A DNA stretch of 64,000 nucleotides, taken from contig SRSI01000009.1 of the NCBI GenBank assembly GCA_005656395.1, positions 620,001-684,000 on the forward strand, written 5' to 3'. The position numbers and the translations under genes were made by a program. Shown piece by piece: positions 43,832-55,770 of the stretch (positions within the stretch are counted from its first letter, which is position 1; every line of letters starts with the position of its first letter). The notes under the pieces are model-generated. The model was not told the origin of the DNA, made no database searches, and saw only the letters and a list, made by a program, of their open reading frames with translations. The stretch is from Strongyloides papillosus (Eukaryota > Nematoda > Chromadorea > Rhabditida > Strongyloididae).

Positions 43832-45262
43832 GATTCTTCTAAATTCTAAAAAAAAATAAAAATTATTATAATATATGTGGATATATCGAAAAGAATGAAA
43901 AACGCAGAGAGCGACACATATAATGTAGAGTAGTATAGTGCAGGGAGAGAGGGGCGACAACTAAAATGTGCATTGGCTAAAAACGTATGCATTTAACTAA
44001 CATGAGTTGTGCGGTGGTTAAAATTATTTCAACGCGAAACACACTGCCTGCACATCTATAATATTAGGGAAAAATCTGCTCCATACAGTCTCTCACAATT
44101 GATAACTGCCACCCTCCCCCTATACAGACAGGGTAAAGCGCCAGAACATATATAATAATAAGAGATAAGACTATCTAACTAACTATAAGGGACGTGCAGC
44201 GCCGATTTTATGGCTGGTAAACGTCGAAGTGCACATATTATTTTCTATTAAAAATTACAAAAGTGATTGGATAGAAAGATAGGGTAGAAAAGGAATATTA
44301 CTATTGTCAATCTATCTTAGTGTTGAACAGTGATTACATTAAAATCATGTCATAGGTAAAAGGTTATACCATTTGGATAAGAGAAAGGATACCAGAATTT
44401 CTATAAAAATAGTGCCTTTTGTGTTAAAAATTTATTCGTAATATTGAAGTTAAACTTGGCGCCACCATACTTCAAAGTTCACCAGCATCTATATTCATTC
44501 TAACTACATAGCCATTATGGTGGTAGTTAAAAATGATAGAATAAAAAGGTATAGGTTAAAAACACGGATATCATACTAATTGATACAATATATACTTAAG
44601 TACGGTGTAACCAGAAAACTTTTGATTTTTTTCTACAATTATCATATAAAAAAGAAATTAATAATAAAAAAATTATAAAAATATTGCATGTATATTTAAA
44701 TAAATAAAATTTAAGTGATTTAAATATTTTATTAAAGAGGAATAATAAAATTAAAATTGAATTTACCATAGGTGCTTAGATTGCTTGTGCAAGGTGTTAT
44801 AAGATGACAAGGAGTAACTAGCTTATTGGTTATGAGTCGCAACACGTCAACTATAATTTTCTTCATATTAAATTAAATTTTTTTTCAATGCTAAGAAATG
44901 AACTTTTAACTTTGGTCAATGTTTTATATTACATGTGTTTAGAAAATTATTGTACTACTTGTCACATTTTAAACTATTTTTAGTGTATTAGTTGTTGGAT
45001 AAAAGTGCAACTTTTTATTTTTTCTTCTTAAATCAAACATTTCTTTATTTAAATGTGAGAGGACTCTCCTTATAACTTGTCATTATTAGGAATTTAACTT
45101 ATTTTTTTAAATGATTAAATTTCATGGATATTTTTTTATAAAGCTCAAGTATATAAAAAAAATTTATTGTGCATTTTAACAAAAGATTAGTTTTTAAATA
45201 TTATGAGATTATTATTTATTTGAAGTTTATTCTTTTATCCTTTATTCTTAAACATTTTCTGG
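43832..45262. other. Intergenic region with GC-richer half
   Basis: Bases 43890-44560 are less AT-rich than flanks and contain pieces such as CACCCTCCCCCTAT near 44110 and GGCGCCACC near 44459; probably the promoter of the HMG-box gene. The remainder to 45262 is simple AT-rich DNA. A plain acceptor at 43846 marks the likely trans-splice site of the HMG gene. No coding block. Confidence 0.4.
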
Positions 45263-45544
45263 CTACATCTTGTCATACCGTAAATACGCAGAATGAAGAT
45301 TTTTAATACAATAGCAATGTGGCTTTGCTTTCAGTGTTAAACTAAAAGATGATAAACATACTCCTCCATATAAACTATATTCATCTCCTTGATCTCTACA
45401 TTTTTTGGCACAAATTAAATAATCATATTTATCTCCACATTCATATTCTTTATTTAAAACTCTATCTTTTATTTCTGGATTTTCGTAAAAATTGGCAGTA
45501 GACAGAAAAAATGTCAAATATATAAAATAACAAATGAGATACAT
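45263..45544 (-). CDS. Secreted CS-alpha-beta-type cysteine peptide
   Basis: A 93-residue single exon. Residues 1-18 are a signal peptide. The mature part has exactly six cysteines in the order C, C-A-K-K-C, G-G-V-C and C-Y-C. The C-x3-C plus C-x-C pair is the hallmark of the cysteine-stabilised alpha-beta fold, shared by defensins and by scorpion-type channel-active peptides. The G-x-C before the C-x-C strand also fits. Function cannot be told from the fold: nematode members include antimicrobial peptides, and nothing here shows channel activity or toxicity. The C-terminal tail (KNLHSAYLRYDKM) is unrelated. A TATATAA-type element lies just upstream of the start on the minus strand. Confidence 0.65.
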   Translation of the reverse strand: MYLICYFIYLTFFLSTANFYENPEIKDRVLNKEYECGDKYDYLICAKKCRDQGDEYSLYGGVCLSSFSLTLKAKPHCYCIKNLHSAYLRYDKM

Positions 45545-46368
45545 TTTAATTTACAAAAATATAAGGCAAATTACAAACTCAACATAATTATATACATGTG
45601 AAAAATTGAATAATAGACATCTTAAATTCAAGTTTTAAATAATTTTATAAAAATATTAATAATAAACAATTAAAATTATGCTTTAAATATTAATCATTGG
45701 AAATATCTATTTTTACTGTATATTTCATTTTTATTAAAAGCTAAACTTCTCTGTCATAAATACTTAAAATTGTTAGTAATGGAATTTCTTTGATATTAAT
45801 ACAAAATTTTCAAAAATATTTATACATTTTTGGTATAATTATGATAAAACACTTTAATTAATCATCAAATTTTGCTTATCTTAAAAAATTGAAACTAAAT
45901 TGGGTCTTATTTATTTTCCATGCAAGATATCAATTAAAAAAATAGTTTCTATTATGCTTTTATCACTGTAAAAGTATCTTTAAGGCCAAATATAATATAT
46001 TTTGTACTCTTAATGGGTATATTATCGCTTTTTGATTGGAACTTCTGAATTTATTAATGACAAGTGAATCATATAAAATTATATGACGATATTTTATCAA
46101 AATTTTATTATTATTGTTATTTTTGATATCAAAACTTTCCATTCTTCTTGCAGATTAAAGTTACAACATTAATAATACGTTTAATCGCATTTATCTATAA
46201 TTTTTAACTACAATGATAACATTTAATGTATTTTTCCATCTCTAATCACCTAATTTCCTATCACTTTTATGATGATCATAAATTATTAGTGAAACCCATA
46301 TAAAAAACTTTTTTTTTGACTATAAAAAGTTCGAAAATTATCAATTATAGTTAAATCAACATATTAAT
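45545..46368. promoter_or_regulatory. Divergent promoter region
   Basis: Separates the cysteine peptide gene from the sulfotransferase gene. TATAAAAAG about 46321-46329 and TATAAAAAAC about 46300-46309, 40-70 bases before the sulfotransferase ATG, are plausible TATA elements. No coding block. Confidence 0.4.
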
Positions 46369-47407
46369 ATGTCTTTCGAAGATCGTCCTATTTTTGAACA
46401 AAAAGCAGTATTAAGACTGATTGAAATGAACGAAAAGGCTCCTGAGTATGTCAAAAATCATCCAACAGGAGATAAACCTGCATTGTATCCTATTGATGGT
46501 ATCCCTCAAATTTCTTACTGTACTCCAGAAACAATTAGATCAGCAAGAAATTTAACAGTTAGAGATGATGATATTTTTATCTGTACCACACCAAAAAGTG
46601 GGACAACTTTTTGTCAAAACATTTGCCTTTATCTAGTGAACAGAAATTATCTGAATGGACGTCAAGGTAAAAATAAATAAAATATTTTTACGTTTTAATT
46701 TTTTAAGATTTTATTGTGGATTCACCATTTATTGAAATGTATGGAAGTGAAGTTCTTGATTTATACCCATCAAGAAGAGTATTTAAAACTCATTTCCTTT
46801 ATGATTGGGTTCCAAAAAGTAAGGAGGCAAAATATGTTTATTGTGCTAGAAATCCAAAAGATACTCTAGTAAGTTATTACCATCATATGAGAAATCTTAA
46901 AATTGCTAACTGGGAGAATGGGGAATTTGATGTTATGTTTGAGATGTTTATGAATGATGAAATTGAAAGTGGTGGTTATTTCCGTCATATCAAATCATGG
47001 CTTCCACATTTTAACGATGACAATGTTTTGTTTCTTGTTTATGAAGAAATGTGCAAAGATTTGAAAGGTTCTATAGTTAAGATTGGTAATTTTTTGGGTG
47101 GTAACGCATTAGAAGTTGTAGAAAATGAAGAGTTATTACGAAAAGTGGTAACCGAATGTTCATTTGAAGGTATGAAAAAGAAGAATGACATGTTTGCTTG
47201 CCAAGCTGCATAGTAAGTTTATTAATTAAAATATTATTACTTTTTTTTAGTCATACTCCAACTTTTGTTAGAAAAGGTGGTTCTAGAAATTGGAAAGATT
47301 TAATGACTAAAGAACAATCCGACAGACTTGACAAAAAATTTAATGAAGCTTTCAAAGGCACTATACTTGAGAATTTGTGGAACAAAGAAATGGAATGGAG
47401 TAATTAA
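46369..47407 (+). CDS. ssu-1: Cytosolic sulfotransferase (SULT1-type)
   Basis: Exons 46369-46666, 46708-47212 and 47251-47407 (introns 41 and 38 bases) give 319 residues, the normal length of cytosolic sulfotransferases. Motifs: TTPKSGTTFCQNI (5'-phosphosulfate loop of PAPS binding), DFIVDSPFIE, VFKTHFLYDWVP with the catalytic histidine region, YCARNPKDTLVSYYHH (3'-phosphate site), and RKGGSRNWKDL (adenine-phosphate loop, usually RKGxxGDWK). It transfers sulfate from PAPS to small hydroxylated molecules in the cytosol. C. elegans has a single such gene, ssu-1, active in sensory neurons; orthology is likely but not proved. The last loop has R-N for the usual G-D, which may alter PAPS contacts. 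Convergent with the GPCR gene: 62 bases separate the stops. Confidence 0.85.
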
Positions 47408-47469
47408 ATAATACATTTTTTTATTTTTATAAAAAATATTTGCATAGAATAAATTGTTTTTTCAATTAA

Positions 47470-49035
47470 CTAAGCATCAACAATTAGATTTTCTTCATTA
47501 TCATGATAGGAACTTTGATTGTCTTCTTCAAAGAAATAAATACTTGGAAATAAACTTTTTACTTCATGACTGTTTTCTCTTTTCCAATTATTGTGTGAAT
47601 ATAAACTTGAAGAGTTACTATATGAACTTGTATCACTTCTATTTGCATTAAAAGCTCTTTCCGATAATCCTATGTATCGTTTATTCTTTATGAATCCACC
47701 ACTAGTTTGACTATTCTTTTTAAATTTTTTATCTGTATGATTAAGACTATAAATACTTTGGTGTCTATTTTTTCTTATACTTCTTTGTTTTTTAATTTTT
47801 GAAAATGTTTCTGATGTACAGATTGTTGGATCTCTAGTGAAAAGTGAATTTGTCATCCGACTTGGTAAGTTTGATATGTTACCGAAATTTCTTTTAAAAA
47901 CAACATTAATAAATGTTACTCTATATCTTGAAGACATTATACAATACATAAAGAAATTTACCAACGAATTTATTAATGATAACAAATCTAAAAAATCAGC
48001 CATATAGTTGTATATTTCCAAGAAAACATCATTTGTCCATATAGCACTGAATATTATTAAAAATCCTTGAGGTAATTCCGTTAACAAAAAAACAACCAAT
48101 ATTCCTAGCAAAAGTACTGTTGTTTTAAATTTCTTGTTTTTCTTCTCATTAATTGAAATTTTTCTACATTGATTAAAAATTTTTTTTCTTTTTTTACGTG
48201 CTTCTTTTAATTTGTGTATTAGACTAAATAACAACAAAAATAAGAGAAATGAAGGTATTAATTTATTAAAAATGCCAGTCAACCATAAATTTGCCTTAAA
48301 GATCTTGCAGTTATCTTTTTTTGCCATTTCAGCAAAATCTAATGTATAAATAACTTCCGTCATTAAAGTGTAATTATTGTAGGATGTTGGACAATGCTCA
48401 CTATTATTTTCTGAATTCCACATAACAGATGTTTTTGTAATTTTATGAACCATAATATTTGGTATTGTTGAGATAAAAACAATAATTGTAATTAAAAAAC
48501 AAATCTTGTAGGCCATAATTGAGTTTTGTAATGATGACTTAATTGTTTTGATTTTGAAGGTAATTCTCCTTAAAAATGCCATAGCTACAGCTAGCCATAA
48601 TGTTAATGAATGAAGAAATATTGACGAAGTAGCATGAAGATATAAGAATAATATCCATAAATATGAAAAAGGATTAATACTTTGATGTATATGTTAAAGA
48701 AAAAGATTATAAATATGGACTTACCAATTAAAAAATTCAAAGTTAATTGCAATTCTAAAATGAAAATTATATATTAAATATGTTAACATTGTTAACATAT
48801 CACATATAGCAACAACTGTCATTATACAATTAACTGCTGATTTTCTAAGATTTTTTCGGGTAAGAACAATGATGTGAATAAAATTTATAATGACTCCAAA
48901 AATACATATAAATAAACTAATATATGGATGAATATTCTTATAACTATTTCCAAAATATTTAATGCTGTTTAGAAAAAACATTGTTACCGTATTATTAGTA
49001 TCAAATAAAATAGGATCATTATCACATATAATCAT
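47470..49035 (-). CDS. DMSR-like neuropeptide G-protein-coupled receptor
   Basis: Exons 49035-48725 and 48679-47470 (45-base intron) give 506 residues with seven hydrophobic segments. TM1 is ICIFGVIINFIHIIVLT, TM2 includes AICDMLTMLTYLIYNF. The junction restores TM3, reading W-I-L-F-L-Y-L-H-A-T-S-S-I-F-L-H-S-L-T-L and then W-L-A-V-A-M-A-F-L-R-R. TM7 ends LVNFFMYCIMSSRYR. The H-A, W-L and N-F-x-x-Y-C-x-M-S signatures are those of nematode DMSR and related FMRFamide-type peptide receptors; R-R replaces the W-R-Y of usual members. The cytoplasmic tail is long (about 150 residues) and serine-rich. The peptide ligand is unknown. Confidence 0.8.
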
Positions 49036-49644
49036 AATAATAGATTTTTATATATTTTGATAATGGAAAATTTGAGAAGGAATTAATATATTAAATGAAA
49101 TCCAGGTGTTAAACATCACAGGTGTGAAAAAATTATAATTTACAGGAAAGTATATCTCCTCATAAAATTAAGTATTAAGATATTATTTTTTTTTCTGTAA
49201 ATTTAAAATATAATTCAAATGTGGGATTATCTTTTTTGCAAATAGCCTTTATATTTTCTTGATAGTTTAAAAATTTTTTTAACACCTTTATAGTGTAGAT
49301 AATATTAGAAAAATTATTTAACAACACATTGCATAATTCATTTAATATAATTTTTTTTACATTCTTTACATACATCATAATAATAATATGAAAACTTGCA
49401 AGATTCTCTTTGAGGATTCATTTATCTTATTAAAAATTAATATTATTCAAGAAAGTTAATATTTTTATCTAAACACTAAATATGTTTAGTAATAAAGACT
49501 GAAAATATTATGGCATTATATAGATTTAAAAAGAAAGTTACTGATGTGACTTTTAATTTTTATTTAAAATATAAATATGATAAACTACCCGGATGTTAAA
49601 TTAAAAAGGTAACAAAGACTAAAACGCGTGTTAATATTAAAAAA
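49036..49644. other. Intergenic, GPCR promoter side
   Basis: AT-rich spacer; the short frame at 49175-49378 has background composition. No other feature. Confidence 0.4.
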
Positions 49645-51315
49645 TTAAATCTCTTCCTTTAGAATATTTTTATCCTTAATAAAGCCTTTTAATTGCCCTT
49701 TAAAAACAGATTGAGGCTGTGATTCTGTTCTCATGAAAGCCCATGGTTCGGGTGTGGCAGAGCAAATAGAAACAAAAATTCCATTTCCAATAATTAGAAT
49801 GACAAAAATAATTATAAAAACAGATCGCCATTCTTCGATAGTATTGTTTGGTGCAAAATATGATACGAGAACAGGAATTAATAGCATACCAATACAATTA
49901 ACCAATTGAATTATAGCCATAACAAAGTGGGTAAAACTTCTTGCAACGAGTGTTGCTGATTTCATAGATCCAACGGCAATTAATCCCAAAAAGCTTATTG
50001 CAGCAGTAAAAAGAAATAAAGCCAATGAGGATTGAGAATCATGAAGAAAACCAAGAGGTAAAAGAAATCCTGCACATCCAACCAATGCAATTGTATTAAA
50101 TAATTGTATTTTAGTACGTTCAGATAGAAATGTTATCTTGTCAGAGAGGATACCAACTATTAATTTAACTACTAATTGACATATTGCTGGAATTACTGCA
50201 TTAAATCCCGTTTTGTGTACTGGTACATGTAATACTTTATTTAAATATGTTGGCATAAATTGTAAGAATACTTGAAAACCAAAAGAACTTGCTAGAAATG
50301 ATATCCAGATTCCCCATATTGCCTTACATCTAAATATTTTTCCATATGGTATTGCTCTATCTTTCTTATTAGGTTTTTTACTACCTTCAGTAATATAATG
50401 CTTTTCATCTCTCCCAACTAATGGATGTTTTCTTGGTGATTCTCTAAAAAATATAACAAAAAGGACAACTAATGATAATGAAATAAATCCATGAGCATGG
50501 AATACTGAAGCCCATCCTTGTTCAATACATAAATGTGCTGCCATTGGCATTGTTAAAAGTTGTGAAAGTTGCCCTGATGATGATAAAAGTGTCATAAAAT
50601 TTCCTATTTCTTTTAGGGGTGCCCAATTTGCTGTTACAACACCCATCATTGGCATTACTGAGGCCATAGCCAATCCTTGTATTATACGTGCTGGAATCAT
50701 ATAAAGTACATCAATTTTGGCAACGAAAGACATAACTATTGTGGCAATTGATGATAAAGTTAGAAGTACTGAAAAAACAGTTAATGCTCCAAGATGATGA
50801 ATAGCGTAAACAACTGGTATAACCATAACTATCGCACCAATACCACCACCAGCAAATATTGCAGACATTTCACTCGGTGTCATTTCAATTGGTTCATGCT
50901 AAAAAATAGTTAAAAATAAATATTATAATTATTTTTTATCATTTAAACATACTAAATCATATAATGAATGATTTGATGTCATACATATGACATTAAAATT
51001 AAAGGCTAGTTCATTACTTCTTGCTGCAGTCATACATAAAACTGATAAAAATAATATTATATATCTTGTATTTCCTCCGAAGTAGAATTTTAATTTGTCT
51101 AGTCCTCGATCTATGAAATTAAATCTATGGTAGTCCTTTCTATCTATTCTTTTTTGTGGAACGAGATGTTGTGATTCGGCTAACTTTTCTGTCATATAAA
51201 TAGCATTGTGAATTTGTCTTGCATCATGACTGTCAATAGATGATACAGTTAAGTTATTATCTGTATCTGAATCCATAGCATATGAAGTAGAAATATTTCT
51301 ATCTATAATCATCAT
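49645..51315 (-). CDS. SLC17-like major facilitator transporter
   Basis: Exons 51315-50953 and 50898-49645 (54-base intron) give 538 residues. Twelve hydrophobic segments fit the MFS fold. Family signs: RYIILFLSVLCMTAARSNE then FNFNVICM (SLC17 TM1), FAGGGIGAIVMVIPVVY, PARIIQGLAMASVMPMMGVVTANWAP with SSSGQLSQLLTMPMA, FFRESPRKHP before the central loop, and FMPTYLNKVLHV. SLC17 proteins move organic anions such as sialate, urate or glutamate, often at lysosomes or vesicles. Which anion is moved is not visible. The first exon carries an acidic cytosolic N-terminus (DSDTDNN) of about 80 residues. Confidence 0.8.
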
Positions 51316-53536
51316 TATGAAATATTTCTATATATATAAGATTTTTTAATCTATAAAATACTTCTCATAAAATAAAAATATACAAGAACATTGAACAGTG
51401 ATATGTGATCATGGTAAATTACTAAGAAAATAAAGGTATAAATGTAAAACGATAAATAAGTATTATTTTTGATTGACAAAAGTTTAGATATCACTTTTTT
51501 AAAGATAACATAAATATGTGAAATAAAATTTTAATTGATTTCTGATTTAAAAGTAATATTACAATATAATGTCTAAATTGGGAGATTCTCTAGTTATATA
51601 GTTAATTTTTAAATAATAATATATCTATAAATAGATATATTTGTTATATTTAGTAAATAATTATCTACTTGTTTATACAATATAACCTGACAACCTAATA
51701 AATTATATAATTATTATTTAACTAAGAAAAATTTCACCGGAAGCTGTTGGGAGAAAATGATTGATGATGATAATGTTGAAATTTTATGTAATTCTAAACT
51801 GTATATCACAATATATACACTCCTACGGAGGATGGAATATTACACATCATAAACATTTTCAACCTTTATTTCGAAATAAATATTTCAAAATAGTATATGC
51901 TTATATAATGACAAATCTAGAAAGATAATTAGTTCTTAATGTTTATATTATTAAAAGAGTAACTCCCTCAAAAATCAAGAAAAAGATGAGCTTAATAAAA
52001 AAATTAATTGTTAGAAACGATATTGTTTTCCTTGATAGTATTTGTTTAGGTAAATAAAAAAAATATGAACAACAATTGAAATTATCTAGTATCATCTCGA
52101 GGAAATTAAAAAAATTCTAGATAAATTAATAGTAAATGTCTGGTTATACTTTTTTAACGATAAATATTAAATAATAATATTAAGGGAAAAAGATACTTTT
52201 TGTCTTGATTTTTATATCCGAAAATATTGTTCAAATAGATTAGTGATTAATCTTAAGTATTTTATCTCCAGTTAAAAGTTCACATGCAACATCATAGGAA
52301 ACATGTGGACAGATAATGAAATATAGAGGAAAATATTATACCGAATATACTTTCACAGTTATAATATTTAAAATAAATTCTATTGTTTGTTTTATATTTA
52401 AAATATATTTATTTATGTATTAGTTTACATTTAAAAGTAATTGAAAGTACCAAATATCAAAACAAATTAGTAAAGTTAGTAAATATAAAAAAGTACGATT
52501 TAAGAATAAAATTTTGGAGTATCTTCTGGTTTATTGGAAAAATAGATGACAATCGATGAGGAGGGCAAAAGTTGAAATGAATATCATATGAAATACTCGG
52601 GATAGTGCTTAAAATCACATAAATTATTTACTCTCCTTACACTTATGTTTTTAAATTTTATTATCACGAGTTTATTGTAATTATAAATTTCTGAGAGGAA
52701 GTTTAATACTTGAAAAAGTTTTATATGTTACATTATTTTTAATTTATTATTTACAATAGTTGAAAATATTTAAAATAATGCATCTTAAATATATAGTAGT
52801 ATTGTAAGAAAACATTCCATTATAAAAATACTTAAAGAAATATATAATCATGCCAAAAAATTTTATGAAATTAAACATTAAATAATGCAGACATAAGACT
52901 TTTGTGATTAAAAGATTTAAATTATTTTAATTATTCGTTACATCTTTTTTAAAATTATAATTTATTAGTTGAGTGGTAAAAAAAATTTCTTTTCAATTAA
53001 GAGTTATAGTAATTTATTCGAAATTTGTCAAAAATGGATTACCTTGGCTCTTTCTAAATGAATAACTAATATTTTATTAAATTTTGATTGTAATAATTTA
53101 AAATGTCTGGCAAATTTGAAATTATTTGAAGAATATTCTGAACAGTTAATTAATTGGAAAATATGTCACATTTGTGAATAAGAAGGAACATTTTGACACT
53201 GGACAATTGATTAAAATACCAATTTACTTCCTCTTATAAAGGATTTCCGAAAATACTGGAAGGGACATCTTAATATTTTACTTATTAATAATATATATAA
53301 AATTATATATTACATAAAAGAAATATGCATAAGGATAATCACTTTTTAAATAATTATTAAATAGATTATACCCTTGAAAAAGAATTAAAAAAATTGTTTT
53401 ATTAAGGTTACATCAAATCCTGATTCCATTAAAACCATTGGTACTTTCATTATAATAACCAACACATAATAATGTCTTTTACTATAGGTAAGCTACTTTA
53501 TATTTTCATTTATTAAATTATTTTATTTTTAATATC
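51316..53536. other. 2.2 kb AT-rich intergenic region
   Basis: Divergent spacer between the SLC17-like gene and the DUF273-GT92 gene. No coding block beyond background. Simple TA-rich stretches around 51615-51660 and 53282-53325. Confidence 0.4.
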
Positions 53537-55692
53537 ATGATTTTACTTCAAAAACTTTATTTATATTTTATACTTTTACTATTTAACTTTACTATAAAAT
53601 TTACATGTCAATTTAATAACAAAATAGAAGATATTAAAAATGTAAGATTATGTCTGGGGATTAATTAGTGATAATACTATTATAGACAAAAGGTAATGAA
53701 AAGATAAGACCATCTGAGATTGGTGTGTTAATGATTAATGAAAAAGATGATCAGTATGATAATTATAAACTAGCCATTGAAAGTGTTCACTGTTATTGTT
53801 TACATTATGGTTATACATTTAAAATTATTAATTTTAATACATCTCCTCGATTACCAGTTCTTTGTCCACAAGAAGACTTTTTTTTCGCTCGACATTGTGC
53901 TGTTTCACTTTTTCTAGAAACATTTAAAGATACAATCAAATATGTTATTGTAATTGATTCAGATATTGGTATTATTAATCCTAATCATCGATTAGAAAAA
54001 TTTATTTCAAAAGAAAGTATCATATTTACAAGAAGATTGATGACTCATGAAATTGCTGCCTCTCCTTATATTGTCAAAAATAATGAATATGGTAGGAAAT
54101 TTTTAATGGAGTGGGCGCAATATTTTTATAAACTTCCTCCTGTATTTCATGGTTCTGATAATGGTGCACTAATGATAATGTTTATGATGAAATTTTATAA
54201 TAAAAAATATGATGAAAGATATAAAATGTGTTTAATTTATTACGCAACAATTAGAAATTGGGAAGATTACAGGAAGTTTTGTGTATGTGTTAACACTATT
54301 CTTAAAAGTATTTCAAAATTGAACTTTAATAATGACTCATATATATTTGATAATGGTAATGTCAAGGTTCTGACAAAAAAAGAAAATTTAGTAGGAATGG
54401 TGAGAGATATTTGGTTAAGTAATTCATCATGGGCGCCAATTGATTTTATGATTCATGGTTTAAAGAAAAAAACACGAAATAATTTTCGTGCATCCTTCGG
54501 TTACTGGGAAAGTCCTCTTTTTAATGAAGGTTTTCAATTAAGTAAATGTAATTATCCAAATTTTACAACTTTATGGGAATATAAATCGAAATATATTACT
54601 AGTAATGAAAAAGTAATCTCATATCTAGAAAATGTATTAATATTAACGTCTAATCAGCACACTAATTTAGAAGTATATTTAAATAGAAATATTAAAAATA
54701 ATTTACTTGATAAGAATGCATACTTTTATGTAAGATCTGCTTTTCAAGTACAAAATTCTCCATTTATTACAATTCTATTCTTGGCAAATAAATATGATAA
54801 TCGCTTAAAATCCTTTTCAAACATATTTCAATTTCATGAATACAATAAAGAGGAAGTAAATAATTTAACAAATATTAGCAGTTTTATTGCTGAAATTTCA
54901 GAAGCGTTATTTATAAAACATTTTTCGGGTGTTGAAAAAATCATTATAAGTAACAAACAAAATGTAAAAGAAGCATCAATAGCTGTATGTAGTCCAATTT
55001 TACAAAACTTTAATATACCTGGAAAATTACTTCACTACTTTAAGTACTGGATGTCATTAAATAGTAATGTAAAATTCTACATATATTACCATTCATGGTC
55101 TAAGCAAATTTTAAACATAATAAATGTAATGCAACAAAAGTACGAAAATATTGAAGTTGTTAATTGGAGTGATTTACCATATAATGGTAAAGAAAACTTT
55201 ATAAATCCAAATTTTGAGGTTAATTTCAGAGGTCAAGAATTAGCTCGCGCCGATTGTGTATTAAGAAATAAAAATAAAGCTAAATATGTTATTTTTTCAA
55301 ATTTAAATCAAGAATTTGATGACATTAATAATCTTGATTTTCTAAGTTTCCTTTCCAAAAAATATCAAAAAGCTTCAGTATTTAAATTTTCCCTTTATAA
55401 TCAAGTTTTAACTGGAAATTCTACCAATACATTGAATACAAAGAAAGATTTTTTAAAAGACAAAAATTCTAAGTTAACTATTTTTCTTCCTGAAAGAATA
55501 AATCTACCATTTACTCAAAAATTAAGAACATTTCATGTAGATCCTAACAAAATTCATTCACGTATTGTTGACTACCAATACATAACAATAGTACTGCCAC
55601 ACAGGAATACCTTAAAGAATTTTTCAGTTCCATTAACACATTGGGATCGAACGCCTATGATAACTCCAGAAAATAAATGGAAGCAAATTTAA
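53537..55692 (+). CDS. DUF273 plus GT92-like double-domain protein
   Basis: Exons 53537-53641 and 53686-55692 (44-base intron, phase 0) give 703 residues. Residues 1-26 are a signal peptide or signal anchor. Residues about 60-340 match the nematode DUF273 glycosyltransferase-like family: CPQEDFFFARHCAV, IDSDIGIINPN (intact D-x-D at 126/128), FHGSDNGALM and PIDFMIHGLK. The C-terminal half matches GT92/DUF23: SIAVCSPILQNFNIPGKLLHY, KFYIYYHSW, VVNWSDLPY and ARADCVLRNKNKAKYVIF. At the GT92 metal site, where D-x-D-E is expected, residues 574-577 read N-L-N-Q. The enzyme would act in the Golgi on glycoconjugates, but the GT92 half is probably catalytically dead. Substrate unknown. Confidence 0.8.
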
Positions 55693-55770
55693 CGACAGTA
55701 AAATTTATTACAAACTTTCATAATACATAAATAGTTAAAGAAAAAATAATTAATATAAATATTAAATTCA

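Noticed and set aside
43832..43960. Hydrophobic N-terminal extension of the HMG-box protein
   Set aside because: It would put a signal-like segment on a nuclear protein, and a T-rich AG acceptor sits 14 bases before the internal ATG.
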